Shown: positions 47,202 through 57,886 of the stretch, one piece after another | Numbering within the stretch: position 1 is the stretch's first letter | Layout: each line of letters begins with the position of its first letter | Origin: Verticillium longisporum | Lineage: Eukaryota; Ascomycota; Sordariomycetes; Glomerellales; Plectosphaerellaceae | Assembly (NCBI GenBank): GCA_019188255.1 | Contig: JAETXT010000002.1 | Location: forward strand, 1,116,001 to 1,180,000 | Length of the DNA: 64,000 nt | Direction: 5' to 3' | The notes under the pieces: model-generated | The model's database searches: none | What the model was told of the DNA's origin: nothing | The model's input: the letters and a program-made list of their open reading frames with translations, nothing else | Program-made: the position numbers and the translations under genes

Positions 47202-48856
47202 ATGGAGACTCTTTCAAAAGAAGGTCAATTATTCCTTGCTATCCAAGCTATGGACAATGACCCGAACCTAAGCGCCCGGAGTGCTGCGAGGATCTACACC
47301 GTCCCCTTAACGACGCTCCTCCGACGCCAGAAGGGCAAACCCTCCCGACGCGAAAGCCCGCCCAATTCTGCCAAATTAACAGTACTAGAAGAGAAAACTA
47401 TTGTCGAATATATCCTTGACCTAGATGCGCGATCTTACCCTCCCCGGTTGGGTGAGGTCGGAGATATGGCGAATCGCCTGCTTGCCGACCGTGACGCGCC
47501 ACGCGTCGGGAAGAACTGGGCCGCAAACTTCGTCAAACGGCAACCAGAGCTCCGGACGCGTTTCTTTCGCAAGTACGACTACAAGAGGGCCCAATGCGAA
47601 GATCCGGACGCGATAAACGCGTGGTTCCGCCTCGTGCATAACATGATCGCCAAGTACGGCATCCAAGAGGCTGACATGTACAACTTTGACGAGACCGGCT
47701 TCCAGATGGGCGTTATCGCCAACGGAATGGTCGTGACCAGTTCGGAAAGACGGTCCAATGTGAAGATGAGGCAGCCAGGCAACCGGGAATGGGTTACGGT
47801 GATCCAGGGCGTTGGCGCGTTGGGTTTCTCCGTCCCGCCGTTCATCGTGGTTTCGGGCAAGTACCACCTCTCGAGCTGGTACCAGGACGACGCGATTTCT
47901 CGCGACTGGAGAATCGCAACATCTCCAAACGGCTGGACGACGAATGATATTGGTCTGGAATGGATTCGGCATTTTGACAGGCATACAAAGTCCCGTACTT
48001 CGGGCGGTTATCGCCTACTGATCCTGGATGGCCACGAAAGTCACCACTCGGTCGACTTCGAACTCTACTGCAAGGAGAACAACATCATCACACTCTGTAT
48101 GCCTCCTCATTCGTCACATCTACTCCAGCCTCTCGATGTTGGGTGTTTTGGCCCACTAAAGAAAGCATACGGTCGGCAAATCGAGGATAGGATGAGGGCG
48201 GGTACAACGCACATCAGCAAAGAGGACTTCTTCCCGGCGTTTTCGGCTGCATTTCAGCAAGCAATGACAGAAAAAACATCCAGGGAGGCTTTCGAGGAGC
48301 GGGGCTTGTCCCCCATAACCCGGAAACAGTCCTGTCAAAGCTGGATGTGAGGTTGAGGACGACGACGCCTCCGGGGACGTCCCACGGGGAGCGTGATTCT
48401 TGGGTCTCTAAGACGCCCACTAACCTGCTCGAGGCAGGTTCCCAGACTGACTTCATCAAAGGGCGAATCTCACGCCACCAGGGAAGCTCCCCAACGTCAA
48501 TTTTAGATGCTGTTGACTATCTTGCGAAGGGGACGCGGGGTGTTATGCACCAGATCGCTCTTTTGAAGTCAGAGGTTATGATCCTTCGAGAGGAAAATGC
48601 TACACTAAGCCGACGCCGGAGGGCCAAAAAGCTACGTCTCCGGGAAGGAGGAAGCATGGCTGTAGGCGAGGGACAGGACAAGATTGCTCAGAAGGAAGTA
48701 GATATCCAGATAAAAGAGGAAACGCTGCAGAACCCGGGTCCCGCGTCGTGGTCCCAGCCGAAGAAACGATGCTGTAGCGTATGCGGGAAGACCGGCCACA
48801 ACGCGAGAACTTGTCAGGTAGCTATCTCATCGTCTGCAAAAGACGAGGAGGAGTGA
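47202..48856 (+). CDS. Fot1-like transposase (frame broken once)
   Basis: The first frame (47202 to about 48301) has a psq-type helix-turn-helix (NDPNLSARSAARIYTVPLTT), a Tc5/CENP-B-type DNA-binding domain (LLADRDAPRVGKNWAANFVK) and the DDE catalytic domain: NFDETGFQMG, LLILDGHESHHSVD and SSHLLQPLDVGCFGPLK carry the three acidic positions. At the G4 run 48301-48304 the frame slips; one added base gives EERGLVPHNPETVLSKLDV and continues to the stop at 48856, with a leucine-heptad-like stretch and a zinc knuckle CCSVCGKTGHNARTC. Without the repair the protein ends a few codons later, after the catalytic domain. Joined length about 551 codons, usual for the family. Confidence 0.88.
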
Positions 48857-48917
48857 TTTTAATTGATTTACGGCGTTTGGGTTGAGGTTTTCCTCGGAAT
48901 GTTTGTCGGGTCGGGGT

Positions 48918-48963
48918 GAAGTGAACCACTCGCATGGGTGAACCACTCGCTTGTGGATTACGT
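48918..48963 (-). repeat. Right terminal inverted repeat
   Basis: Partner of 47104-47149, one mismatch; ends directly at the TA duplication 48964-48965. Confidence 0.93.
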
Positions 48964-49064
48964 TATGCCCTGTTATTTATTCAATCTGGATTATCTCCCA
49001 CTCCAGGTACCCTTGTAATCCGTGCCCATTCGTGTACAAAATCATCAAGACGAGACACCACTCC

Positions 49065-52000
49065 CTAAGCAGCATTGCCATTCGTCTGCACATCACGGAC
49101 AAGGCGAGCGCCAGCCCACGCATAGAGGTAGTTCCTCTGGTACCAGTTTACACTAGAAAGAGTCAGTTCTGTGCCTCGCTTCGCCAAGGACCAGCATTTG
49201 CAAGAGCCAAACTCACAAGGATGATCGTCCGGCAATACGAGGGTGCGTCGCCCAAGATCCACCAAGGATGATGTTATGCTTGTCGTCAAAGAAGTCGGCT
49301 GTGTCACGATCAGCTCAATGCTCGTTATCAGCCAAGATAGAGAAATGCCCACCTGTGTAGGCAGGGTAGAGCTCCATCGGCTCAAACCCCTCGTGCTTCC
49401 TCAACGGCGAGCTCGTCCACTCCCACAGGCCGCCGAACTCGGCCTGTCCCGCGAGGCGGCCCCCACCGGCCGTCACAGGTGTAGGGTGCCAGTGCTGAAA
49501 GCCGACATTGGTACCCTCGAGGTCGACGAAGAGGTCCGAGGCGGACTCTTCATCAATAGCAGAGAGGGAGGCGGATGGGGGTGTTTCCTGGACACCATTG
49601 TTGGAGAGATGCCTGTTGGGGACGTCAGTCAAGTACTCTCGAAACCTTAGGTGCAGACAACATGGCGCACCCGTTGACGGCGGGAACCGTCTTTCCGAGT
49701 TTGTGCTCAGCCTCTCGGCGCTTGAGACGGTTGACGTAGGCGTATATACTCTTGGTCTCTTCAAATGTGGGGATCCTGCCTCCCATGTAGGCAGCGCACC
49801 CGGCAATCTCATCATAAGAAGCGGCGACGGGCCAATCCAGGGCTTGACTCAAGGGCACAGGTCCGTAGACTGTGCGGACGGAAATGCTATCCACATATGA
49901 AGTCGGCAATGAAGTTTCACTACCAGAATGGCCGTTCGTGTGACCGTTGGCGTGGCCATTCGTGTAGCCGTTCGTGAGGCCATTTCCGTTGGTCGTCGAG
50001 CTGGCAGGCTGGGTCGGTACCCATGATGCTGGTAGCTTTCCCATGTGGCACTCATGGAGATACTTGGCATACTGAACAGGTCAGTTGACAAGTCATGGCA
50101 GGTAAGGCACGAAACCCACCTCTTCGTTAGTGATGGCGCGGCCCTTGGCCTCGAAGGAGTGAACGTTCACTCGTCTCGACGGTTTCTCGTTGTCCCTGTA
50201 ATATGTGAGATGCTGCACAAGGGCCGAGAATTCATGTTATGCCACACACCATCCAAAATACCCTTTGTTGTCGAGGGCTTTCTCGTCATCATCCATCCCA
50301 ATGACAACAGACTGCGCAGGGACGCCATGCCACTCATTAGCCACCCGGGCTTGTCGCGCTTTCTCAGCCATGCTTTCGAAGTTGGGCGTTTCGGTATGAG
50401 GAGGCGGCTGAGTCTTGTCGCTCTGGAGCATCATGTAAAGCAATGTTTCCATGTGCATGACCTCGTGCTCGAAGCCTATCCAGATTGCTCGCGCAACATC
50501 CCTCGGGATGTGCGCCTCTCCATGGGAGTACAATCCCCGGAGTCGGGAGCGGACTCTCTGCTGGTAGTCGACGATTTCCGAAATAGCCGGCCATTCGTCG
50601 GGAACTTCGGAATGAGCGTGGCAATGTTCTGGGTTGTCTACGTCGGGATCGATGCCCCTCTCAAAGATGGAGATGTAGTAGGCCGGCTCCGTGGGCCGTT
50701 GCTTTGTTGTCTTGTTCAACTGAATGTCCAAGAATGTGGGAATATGGCCGAGGTAGAAAATGCAGGCGTTGCGAAGCTTGATGGGCTTGTCGTGGAGCTC
50801 TTCATTCGGAAGCATGCCCCTGGTGACAATATCCCAGGCACTCCAGAGAGTGCTCCATTGGTCCAGAGTCGGCAGCGGGGTGGCGGCGTATACCGACGGT
50901 GCGAGGCTGAAAGGCATTCTTGGTTTGATGAGCAAGTGTAGACCTAGAATGTGAAACGGTATGGTAAGTGAAATGTCTTACGATATGAGTTCGATAAAAT
51001 CAGATGCGGGAGCTGAGAAAGGCAGCCAAACACGTCGGGGTTCCCCGCAACCGCAAGCCATCGCTCCATGGGATCGCGTGGTCTCTCCCGTGGCTAGGCC
51101 TCAAAAGAGGAGAGAGGCAAGCGAGGCACTGACCTCGTCCTCGTTGACTGGCCTCCGGCTGATGGCCATGACCACATGACGACGTGGGGGGTTATCTTAC
51201 TTGGGTTGCATACAGCACGCTCCCCTCATCTGACCACCCACCCGAGTTCCTGAGGTTGGACAAGAAAAAAAGACATTGTACACTGACCATGTTCCTTGGC
51301 CTGCCACCGAGCAATCTCCGCCATGCCAGCAGAGTGCCACAGCTTCTTAGCCTCGTGTGCCGAGTATTTGAGGCTCTGCTCGATCTGAACACGCTCGTGC
51401 GGCCTGACGACGGCACCCAAAGCGGTTGTTTCGCGAACCGGATAGTAAAAGGCCTGGTGTCGACGACCTTGATCGTCAAAGATGTACTCGCCATCAGCAC
51501 GCCAGTCGTCTGGCTTGAATGCCTCCTCGCCCAGGATTTCATTTGCATTGGCCAGGCCATTCATGAGGAATCTGCATTCAGCGTTAGAAGACTCCTCGAC
51601 CATGGAAAGAAAAAGTTTGTGATTATTTGGTTACGAAGGTAGGAACGCTTACTGGTGTGTGACGCCCTCCTTGTCTGTGATGGAGAAGGTCAGTTTCTAG
51701 GCACTAGGTCGATCGTGTCACAAAAGTAGTAGTTGAGCATCTCACCATTATAGCCATGGCTGATAGGGTTGTCAGTATGTCAGTCGTATCTTCTAAGGAG
51801 CGGGAACCGACGCACTAGACCTTGGCCGCATCTTCACATCCGTCCAAACCAATGAGCATGGTGTCTGACGGTTGGAGAATGTCGCCGAAACTCCTGAGGA
51901 AATCGGCCGCATCGGCTTGATCAAAGTTTCCTGGCACATATGGTCAAAATTCAGGCTACCGGCTCGAATGGATGCAAGATAACGAACCGATGCTTGAGCC

Positions 52001-52684
52001 CAAGCTGATGATGCACTTGGACCTCGAGGCCAGTGAGGGTGACTTGAGCCACTCACGGCCATCGTCATAAGTACCCCACAGCCCGTGGCATTTTACGTGT
52101 TGAAACGCAGGCACCTGGCCTAGTGTTCGCTCCAACTCTTCTCGAGACAGATCGAGCGCATAGTAGTCAATGTTCTTGCCGGCATTTTCGAATGCCTGCA
52201 ACAGTAGGCAGACCTTACGCAGGTTACTTCCACCCGAATGTCAGGAACAATGGCCGCCTTTGCGGGAAGTGGGAGGGGGCGGGGGGAACGAACCCACTGC
52301 CCAGCTCTATGACCATAGCATCAGAAGGGATCATCTCAGCAATCTGCTTAGAGTACTGTGTAAGAGCTTCAATCTCATTGTTGGTCAGGTAGTATTCCTC
52401 CAGATACGTGATCTCTACAGAGTTAGTGTCCATATGACCACAAAAGTCCTGTGGAAATGATGGCCTACATCCTCGAACAGCTGCAGACCCTTCTCGTTGT
52501 AGAGGAGCAACGTCGGCAGCTTCCTGGGGCCGTCTTTGGGGTTCCACATGGACAGAATGTCGTCCTTTAGATTGACTTCGACCGCAGCTCGCCGCACATC
52601 GATAATGCCGAGTTGGGACACTGCCTTCTGGGCTGCCTTGCAACCTAGGGCTTGGTCATGCTCGAGCGATGTTGTGGCCGGCAT
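49065..52684 (-). CDS. egt1: Ergothioneine biosynthesis protein Egt1
   Basis: Makes hercynine from histidine with three S-adenosylmethionines and then joins it to cysteine as the sulfoxide precursor of ergothioneine. Thirteen exons: 52469..52684, 52294..52412, 51988..52226, 51816..51930, 51746..51759, 51653..51674, 51288..51571, 50250..50943, 50120..50195, 49671..50071, 49353..49612, 49217..49298, 49065..49152; total 869 codons. Methyltransferase domain (residues 1-336) with LLLYNEKGLQLFED and SAM motif IELGSGN. DinB iron-binding part (about 340-560) with LGHIPTFLD and HEVMHMET supplying His ligands. FGE-sulfatase domain (about 570-869) with GCAAYMGGRIPT, GGLWEWTSSP, GGSWATHP and the end NYLYAWAGARLVRD. 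Exons 5 and 6 have only 14 and 22 nt. Asn-Gly-His repeats lie in the third domain. Confidence 0.93.
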
Positions 52685-54501
52685 GGTGGCACGAAGAAGG
52701 GCTCAGAAGGGGCGACAAGGACGAGAGATGAAGCAAACTTGACTGCCAGACGAAGAAGGAACCGTGAAGACTAGACGTCCTGACGATCGGAGGATGGGAA
52801 CAACGGCACACGAGAGGGAAGGGGAGGTGGCGGCTAGGTCTTATATCGAACACTTGTAGAGTTGGTATTCCTGACCGGTTGCCAGGGTTGAGAACGAACC
52901 TTCGCTTGTACGTACCTCCACCTACATCAGCTAATAATGAACAGGGTGCACCTTCTATATCCCACAGTGGAAAAAGGCACGACACGATGTATAGATACAT
53001 CGATGCCAATAAGGAATGGTACCAGCACCTAGGCCGGGACGGACTGGAAGCCTGAACTAGGCGAAGGGCTGACCCAGTTACGTAGGTACGAGGTCATGAG
53101 CGGCGTGGAGACATCGGACGCCTCGGCATCTGCTTTGTCGCATGGCCCGCTTGCTCAGCTAATCACCATTCATGGACCGTGGCACAGCGTGCAGGGGAAT
53201 GGTCGCGGCAGTGGCTCTGTGCTGCGCAAAACTCGCGCGTCCGTCCTTGTTCTCGTGCCATGCATACCTTTGCCTTGGGATCCGCACCAGGGGGAAAGGT
53301 AGTACGTTGCTGCGTGGGAGGCCCAAAGACGATAGCTAATCAGGATGCGGTTCAGAATCAGATGGTCGCCCCCCCGCGCCCCACCTGCACAGTGGAAGCT
53401 ACGACGAGCTGCATGCTGATGGGCGATGAACTCCGAATACAGAGGACACATTGGCCATCTTGTAAGGCCAGTACGTGAAGGATGTGGGTGGAACGCGGGT
53501 CACGAAGGGGATTAATAACGGTGCTAGTCCCCATGGACCTCACACACGCGTCGATGCACCATGCCCGTTTCGAGGGAGACAGAAGGGCGTGGAGGTATGG
53601 GTACTGGAGCCGGTGCTGGAGCTGGAGCTGGACATGTCATTACGTCGGCTGCGAACCCGGCCGGTAGGGGGAATTGCAGATCCCTGTCTGAGTAGCAGCC
53701 GTAGGGAGGTAGGTACCGTGAGCTCGACCCATTGACGAGCCTCTCGGCGTCATGGCAGGGGGAAGTCCGACAGAGCATCCTCTGTGCTGGACTGTCAATC
53801 CTGAGGGTGAGTAAGCCTGGCTGGACCGTCAACTAGGTGATGCCGCCAGCTCGAATGGTGATTTGCCCGAGCCTTGGTGATCAATGCCGTTGCAAAGCTC
53901 GCAATTCGAAGAGCCTGTGTTGTGCGATCAGTGCTAGGCCGTTCTGGATCCATTGCTATTATCACTCGTTCGTTGTTCCCTCGTTGCTCGTCTCTGGTGA
54001 GAAACCATGCTGCGATGGGACCGAGATGCGGCCCTCGCGATCGTGCATGCAACCAAGAAACCATGACCAATTTGTCCCTGATTGTAGTGGTCATGACACC
54101 AGGTATGAGGCCTTCGTAACGTCACGCCTCCACTGCCTGACACCTCCGATACCCGTAAACTGCGGGGTAACTGTCCGCTTGCCCCTCACCTGTGGCCACC
54201 TACTCGTCAACCAGCGTCTCTAGCACTCAACCGCCCTGAATCTGTGCGCCCGTCATCGTCCCAGCTGCACCTCGCGGGGTTTGCTCCGTACTGGACTGTC
54301 CCTGTTGGCTGCTGCTGCTGCTGCTGCTGCTGCTCGCATCAGTCGGAATAGCATGTCTGACTAGCCCCTGAAGCCAGATGCGACCAGAAGACGACAAGTT
54401 GCAGGAACCTGATCCCAAGGCCGACGCACGTGGGGGGCACTTGACCGTGGACACAAATGCTGCTTAGCAGGCATATTCCTTGCATACATATCCCTTCGTG
54501 C
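52685..54501. other. Intergenic region, nothing recognised
   Basis: 1.8 kb between the egt1 start and the stop of the regulator gene, both on the minus strand. It holds the egt1 promoter. Open frames here are short and lack domains. A GCT triplet run lies at 54308-54334. Confidence 0.5.
54308..54334. repeat. GCT/AGC triplet repeat
   Basis: About nine GCT units just downstream of the regulator stop codon (minus strand), outside any recognised coding frame. Confidence 0.7.
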
Positions 54502-57012
54502 TCATGCGTCTTCTTCCGTAAGAGGGAACAATAGCCTGGATACCTCCTGTGACGGGGCCTCCCATCCGCCAGGCGAGAACTCATCAAACCCTCCCACGAA
54601 AACGCTCTGGTCCAAATAACCGAAGCCAAAGGGCTTCCCCTCCATATCTGCGACGAGCTCGGCATCGAGCCTTGTATAGTGGTCCGTCGCTGTCAAGTTA
54701 TACAAGGATGGGCTGTCAAAGTGCGAATGGTCCAGCACGCTGGATTGCTGATTGTCGTTCGAACCATTTTCACGCCTTGACGCAGCGCCATGTTCGTGGG
54801 GTGTATGGCTTAACCGACCCGTGTTTGCCAAACCGGCTCGAAGTGATCTTTGCATACCAGCAGGTGTTGCGCCAGCCGCCGTCAAATCCAGCTCCAGGCC
54901 TCGCGAGTCTTCTCTGCTAGGTGGAACGTGGTCCGATAGCAGCGCTTGTGCTTCATCTATCTTGTCGTGATCTCGGCAGCGGTCATCTCCAATGATGGAA
55001 CCATTGTTGGTGAGATAGTCCTTCCTCTTATGCCATTCCTCAACGCCGCCCCCATCGCCACCCATTCGAACACTACGTGTTCTCAGGCCTGTTTGTCGTG
55101 TGCCTAGAGCCCTGTCCAAGTCGTGGTTTCGATTATGATCCTCAATGATTCTAGCGTAGAACTCATCGGCTTCCTTGAACCTCAAGGCATACTCGGCGGC
55201 GAGGTTGGAATGTCGAGCTAATCGGTGAAGAGCGTCCAAGGCTGCTTTGGTGCTTTCGCCCAGTTCGTTGGTACCAGCAACGGCAGGGTCGTCTTTCTGG
55301 CCGGCTTCGATACCGACCATGGACATGGACCTGTTTACATCCATTTGGGGAAAGTGACGAGCATATAATCCGACATAGGCAGCATGCCAGATGGCAAACA
55401 CCACAAGTGACGAGTGTGGCAATTTTTCGCCGCATATTTCGATCAGATCAGAGATCTCAGCTGCAGCATGGAAGAGCTCCTTGGCACTGCTCGCCCAGAA
55501 GCCCGGAGGAGTGATGCCTGGAGCAAAAGTCGGCTCGTCCAATGGCCCGTTGGGTCCTCCGCACCTGACGGGAATGAATGGGATATATTCGCGATGAAGC
55601 ATGATCTTTGAGAGACACATAAGCATGTGCAGCGAAACAAACGCACTGGAGCCTTGCCGACTGTCATGTTTGAAATAGTTTTTCCGAGAGAGTGTGAACC
55701 CGAGAGAGCTGTCAGTCATTTGCAGCTTTGTATTGAAGTCGATGAGCTTTCGGGTGAGTCCTGAGAATTTCGCTTGTGCTTCCCATGGAGCAACGTTTTG
55801 TTCCTCGGAGAAGCGACCGCCGGCATTGCTGTAGTGCGATATCTCTCCCCATATGTCAATGAGCTGCACAAACCTGCTGAGTATGTTGGGGTTGTCTGGG
55901 CGGCTGGCGAAACGGAGACAAGCGAGCCCCGGAGAAAGCCAGTATAGACTTGTCGAGTCAAATCGAAATCTTCCTCGGAACAGGGCAGCTGGATACGCAG
56001 GTCTTCCGAGCGTATGCAAGAAGCTCTATCTTTTCCGCACGATAGTATACGATCGAGAATAAAGCAGCTGAACATTGTTCGCCGTCTGACTTCTCGATCA
56101 ATGAGTATCTTCTCGGTCAACGGGGAGGAAGACACGGTCTGAGCCACGTCTCCGACCCCAAGTTTGAGCGCTTGCGCCATGCGTATGGCCATGCCAACGT
56201 ACATCCAAGACCCTAAGCCCTGATGGTTTCGTGATATCCACTGGTATAGACCCAGCATCAAGAATGCCTGAACGCGCTCCACGGTTGCTCTTGTCATGGC
56301 CAGCCTGCAAGATCCCAAGGCTTTATCGAGAATATCCGCGAAGAATCCTGAGGCAGCGGCAGCTGCTGGTCTGGATCGGCCTCCACGCGGTCTTGCCTCG
56401 GGCTGGGTTTCTCGCGGCAAGAGGTCTGGAGCCACACAATATCGGGCCTTGATCGTCGGTGGTTGCACCAGCGTGCTTGTCGTGGGAGTGGCGATTAACA
56501 TACTTAACGAGTTCGTCGTGGTATCTCGCGGTCAGCGCAAGAATTCCGAGCAGTACCAGATTCAGCTCTGACGAAACCGTGGCTGGATCTCTCCGACACT
56601 GGTAGATCTTGTCCTTTAGTGTGGGAATGTGTAGGAAAGGTAGCTCTGTTGCGAAATGGAGCTTATAGGTGGCCAGTATCTGATCCCATACATGCCTGTC
56701 AAGAAAAGGCGCCGAAAGAATATCTTCGGCGTTCTGCTGACCACCGCTTTGAGCATTCGCTGGGGTTATTCTGGGACGTTTCCTTCCGTGACCCGGCTCC
56801 CTGTCTTGTCGTATACTCGATGGCGCATCTGTCCGTTTTGGTGGCACCACAGATGGGTCTGGCCATTGGCAATGCTGACCTGCTTTGATGCAATTCTCAC
56901 AGGCAGCATCAAGCTGGCCTGTGTTGTCGCACTTGATCTTGGACCTCCTGCAGCGTAAGCAAGCTATACTGGACCGCACACGCGAAGGTCCTTCTGCGTC
57001 CGTTCTTGCCAT
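54502..57012 (-). CDS. Zn2Cys6 transcription factor (frame broken once)
   Basis: Exon 1 is 56509..57012 and exon 2 runs 56447 to 54502; the 61-nt intron 56448..56508 (GTTAAG...ATCAAG) restores the frame. The binuclear cluster ACLRCRRSKIKC...CENCIKAGQHC lies at residues 18-50. The fungal transcription factor middle domain starts at HVWDQILATYKLHFATELPF and includes ATVERVQAFLMLGLYQWI, SWMYVGMAIRMAQALKLG and DREVRRRTMFSCFILDR. At the C4 run 55927-55930 the frame slips; one added base continues VYTGFLRGLACLRFASRPDN into NILSRFVQLIDIWGEISHYS. Total then 816 codons. The C-terminal acidic, Gly/Pro-rich part is probably the activation region. Targets unknown. 57012 is the first ATG; egt1 is the next gene on this strand. 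Confidence 0.82.
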
Positions 57013-57886
57013 TCGATTCGACCCAGTCGGCCTGCAGCGTAGTAACTTGGACAATTCAGAGATTTATGGAACATGGTCCGCATAGGGGAGCTCGGCACCT
57101 CAATATATCAGACATTGGTGCTGGGAGCAATCTTGGCCTTCAACGGGAGAAATCATCAGGTCATAAGGTAATGTTCAGTAGCAAGCCACCTCGGTTCGCT
57201 CAGGTAAGCAGTGGTGGGGTGTTGGTCCTCCGTGCGGAAAGGGCGATGGACCAAGATGTATTTTTGACAATGGTGATCCAGCACGGTTAATGAGGGTCTA
57301 CACATTCCAGTCCATCGTACGGAACGGCAAAAGTTCCTTCACGTGCAGCCAAACGCTTCATGCGGTCTTGGAGATCCTATTGTTGGCGATCACTCCGTCC
57401 TTTCAGTGAAGGAGGGGCAGACAAGCTTCGAGCTCGACTGGGGCGGTCAGTGGCTGTGCTGTCACCAACGACATGGATCCAAGAATGGCAGCACCAATGA
57501 CGTCGCATTTGGAGATTCAGAGAGGCCTCTCGCGCCCATGCTTAAGCGCCTCCGACATGGCACCGTTTCAATGACCAACCCCGTCCCAGTTCCAGCGCCC
57601 TGCTGTGACGAAGGAGGGGCGGAGGAGACGATCTGATATTTCCTACTCACAGCTGCGGATCTGCAAAACCAGGGCCAAGTTTTCATCCAGGTATCTGTCA
57701 GGAACGAATCCCAACTCCGAACCATCAACTTTCATCCTTCATCGCAGTCCTGCACCCCCCGCGCTGCTCCGCCCCTCGATCCAGCAGTCAACCCAGCACT
57801 CAATACTGCACGGCAATCGAAATCCTGCACCTCGTCAACTACCTACCTTTGTTGGCTTGGCGCATCCTCCATACGCGGACTTCAAC
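57013..57886. promoter_or_regulatory. Divergent promoter, regulator / spartin-like gene
   Basis: 874 bp, both genes reading outward. Short frames inside it (for example 57343-57636) have no domain. The last 150 bp before 57887 are C/T-rich. Confidence 0.45.

Larger units (their letters stand above)
47104..48963 (+). mobile_element. Fot1/pogo-type DNA transposon
   Basis: 1860 bp bounded by 46-bp terminal inverted repeats with a single mismatch and flanked by TA on both sides (47102-47103 and 48964-48965), the target duplication of Tc1/mariner-pogo elements. It starts with ACGTAATCCACAAGCG. One transposase gene fills the interior. Near-identical ends, GC content like the host and no C-to-T decay suggest a recent insertion that escaped repeat-induced point mutation. 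It lies between eIF2B alpha and egt1, ending 101 bp beyond the egt1 stop codon. Confidence 0.92.

Noticed and set aside
52656..53009. 117-codon frame overlapping the egt1 start
   Set aside because: In another frame of the egt1 5' leader; no conserved sequence.
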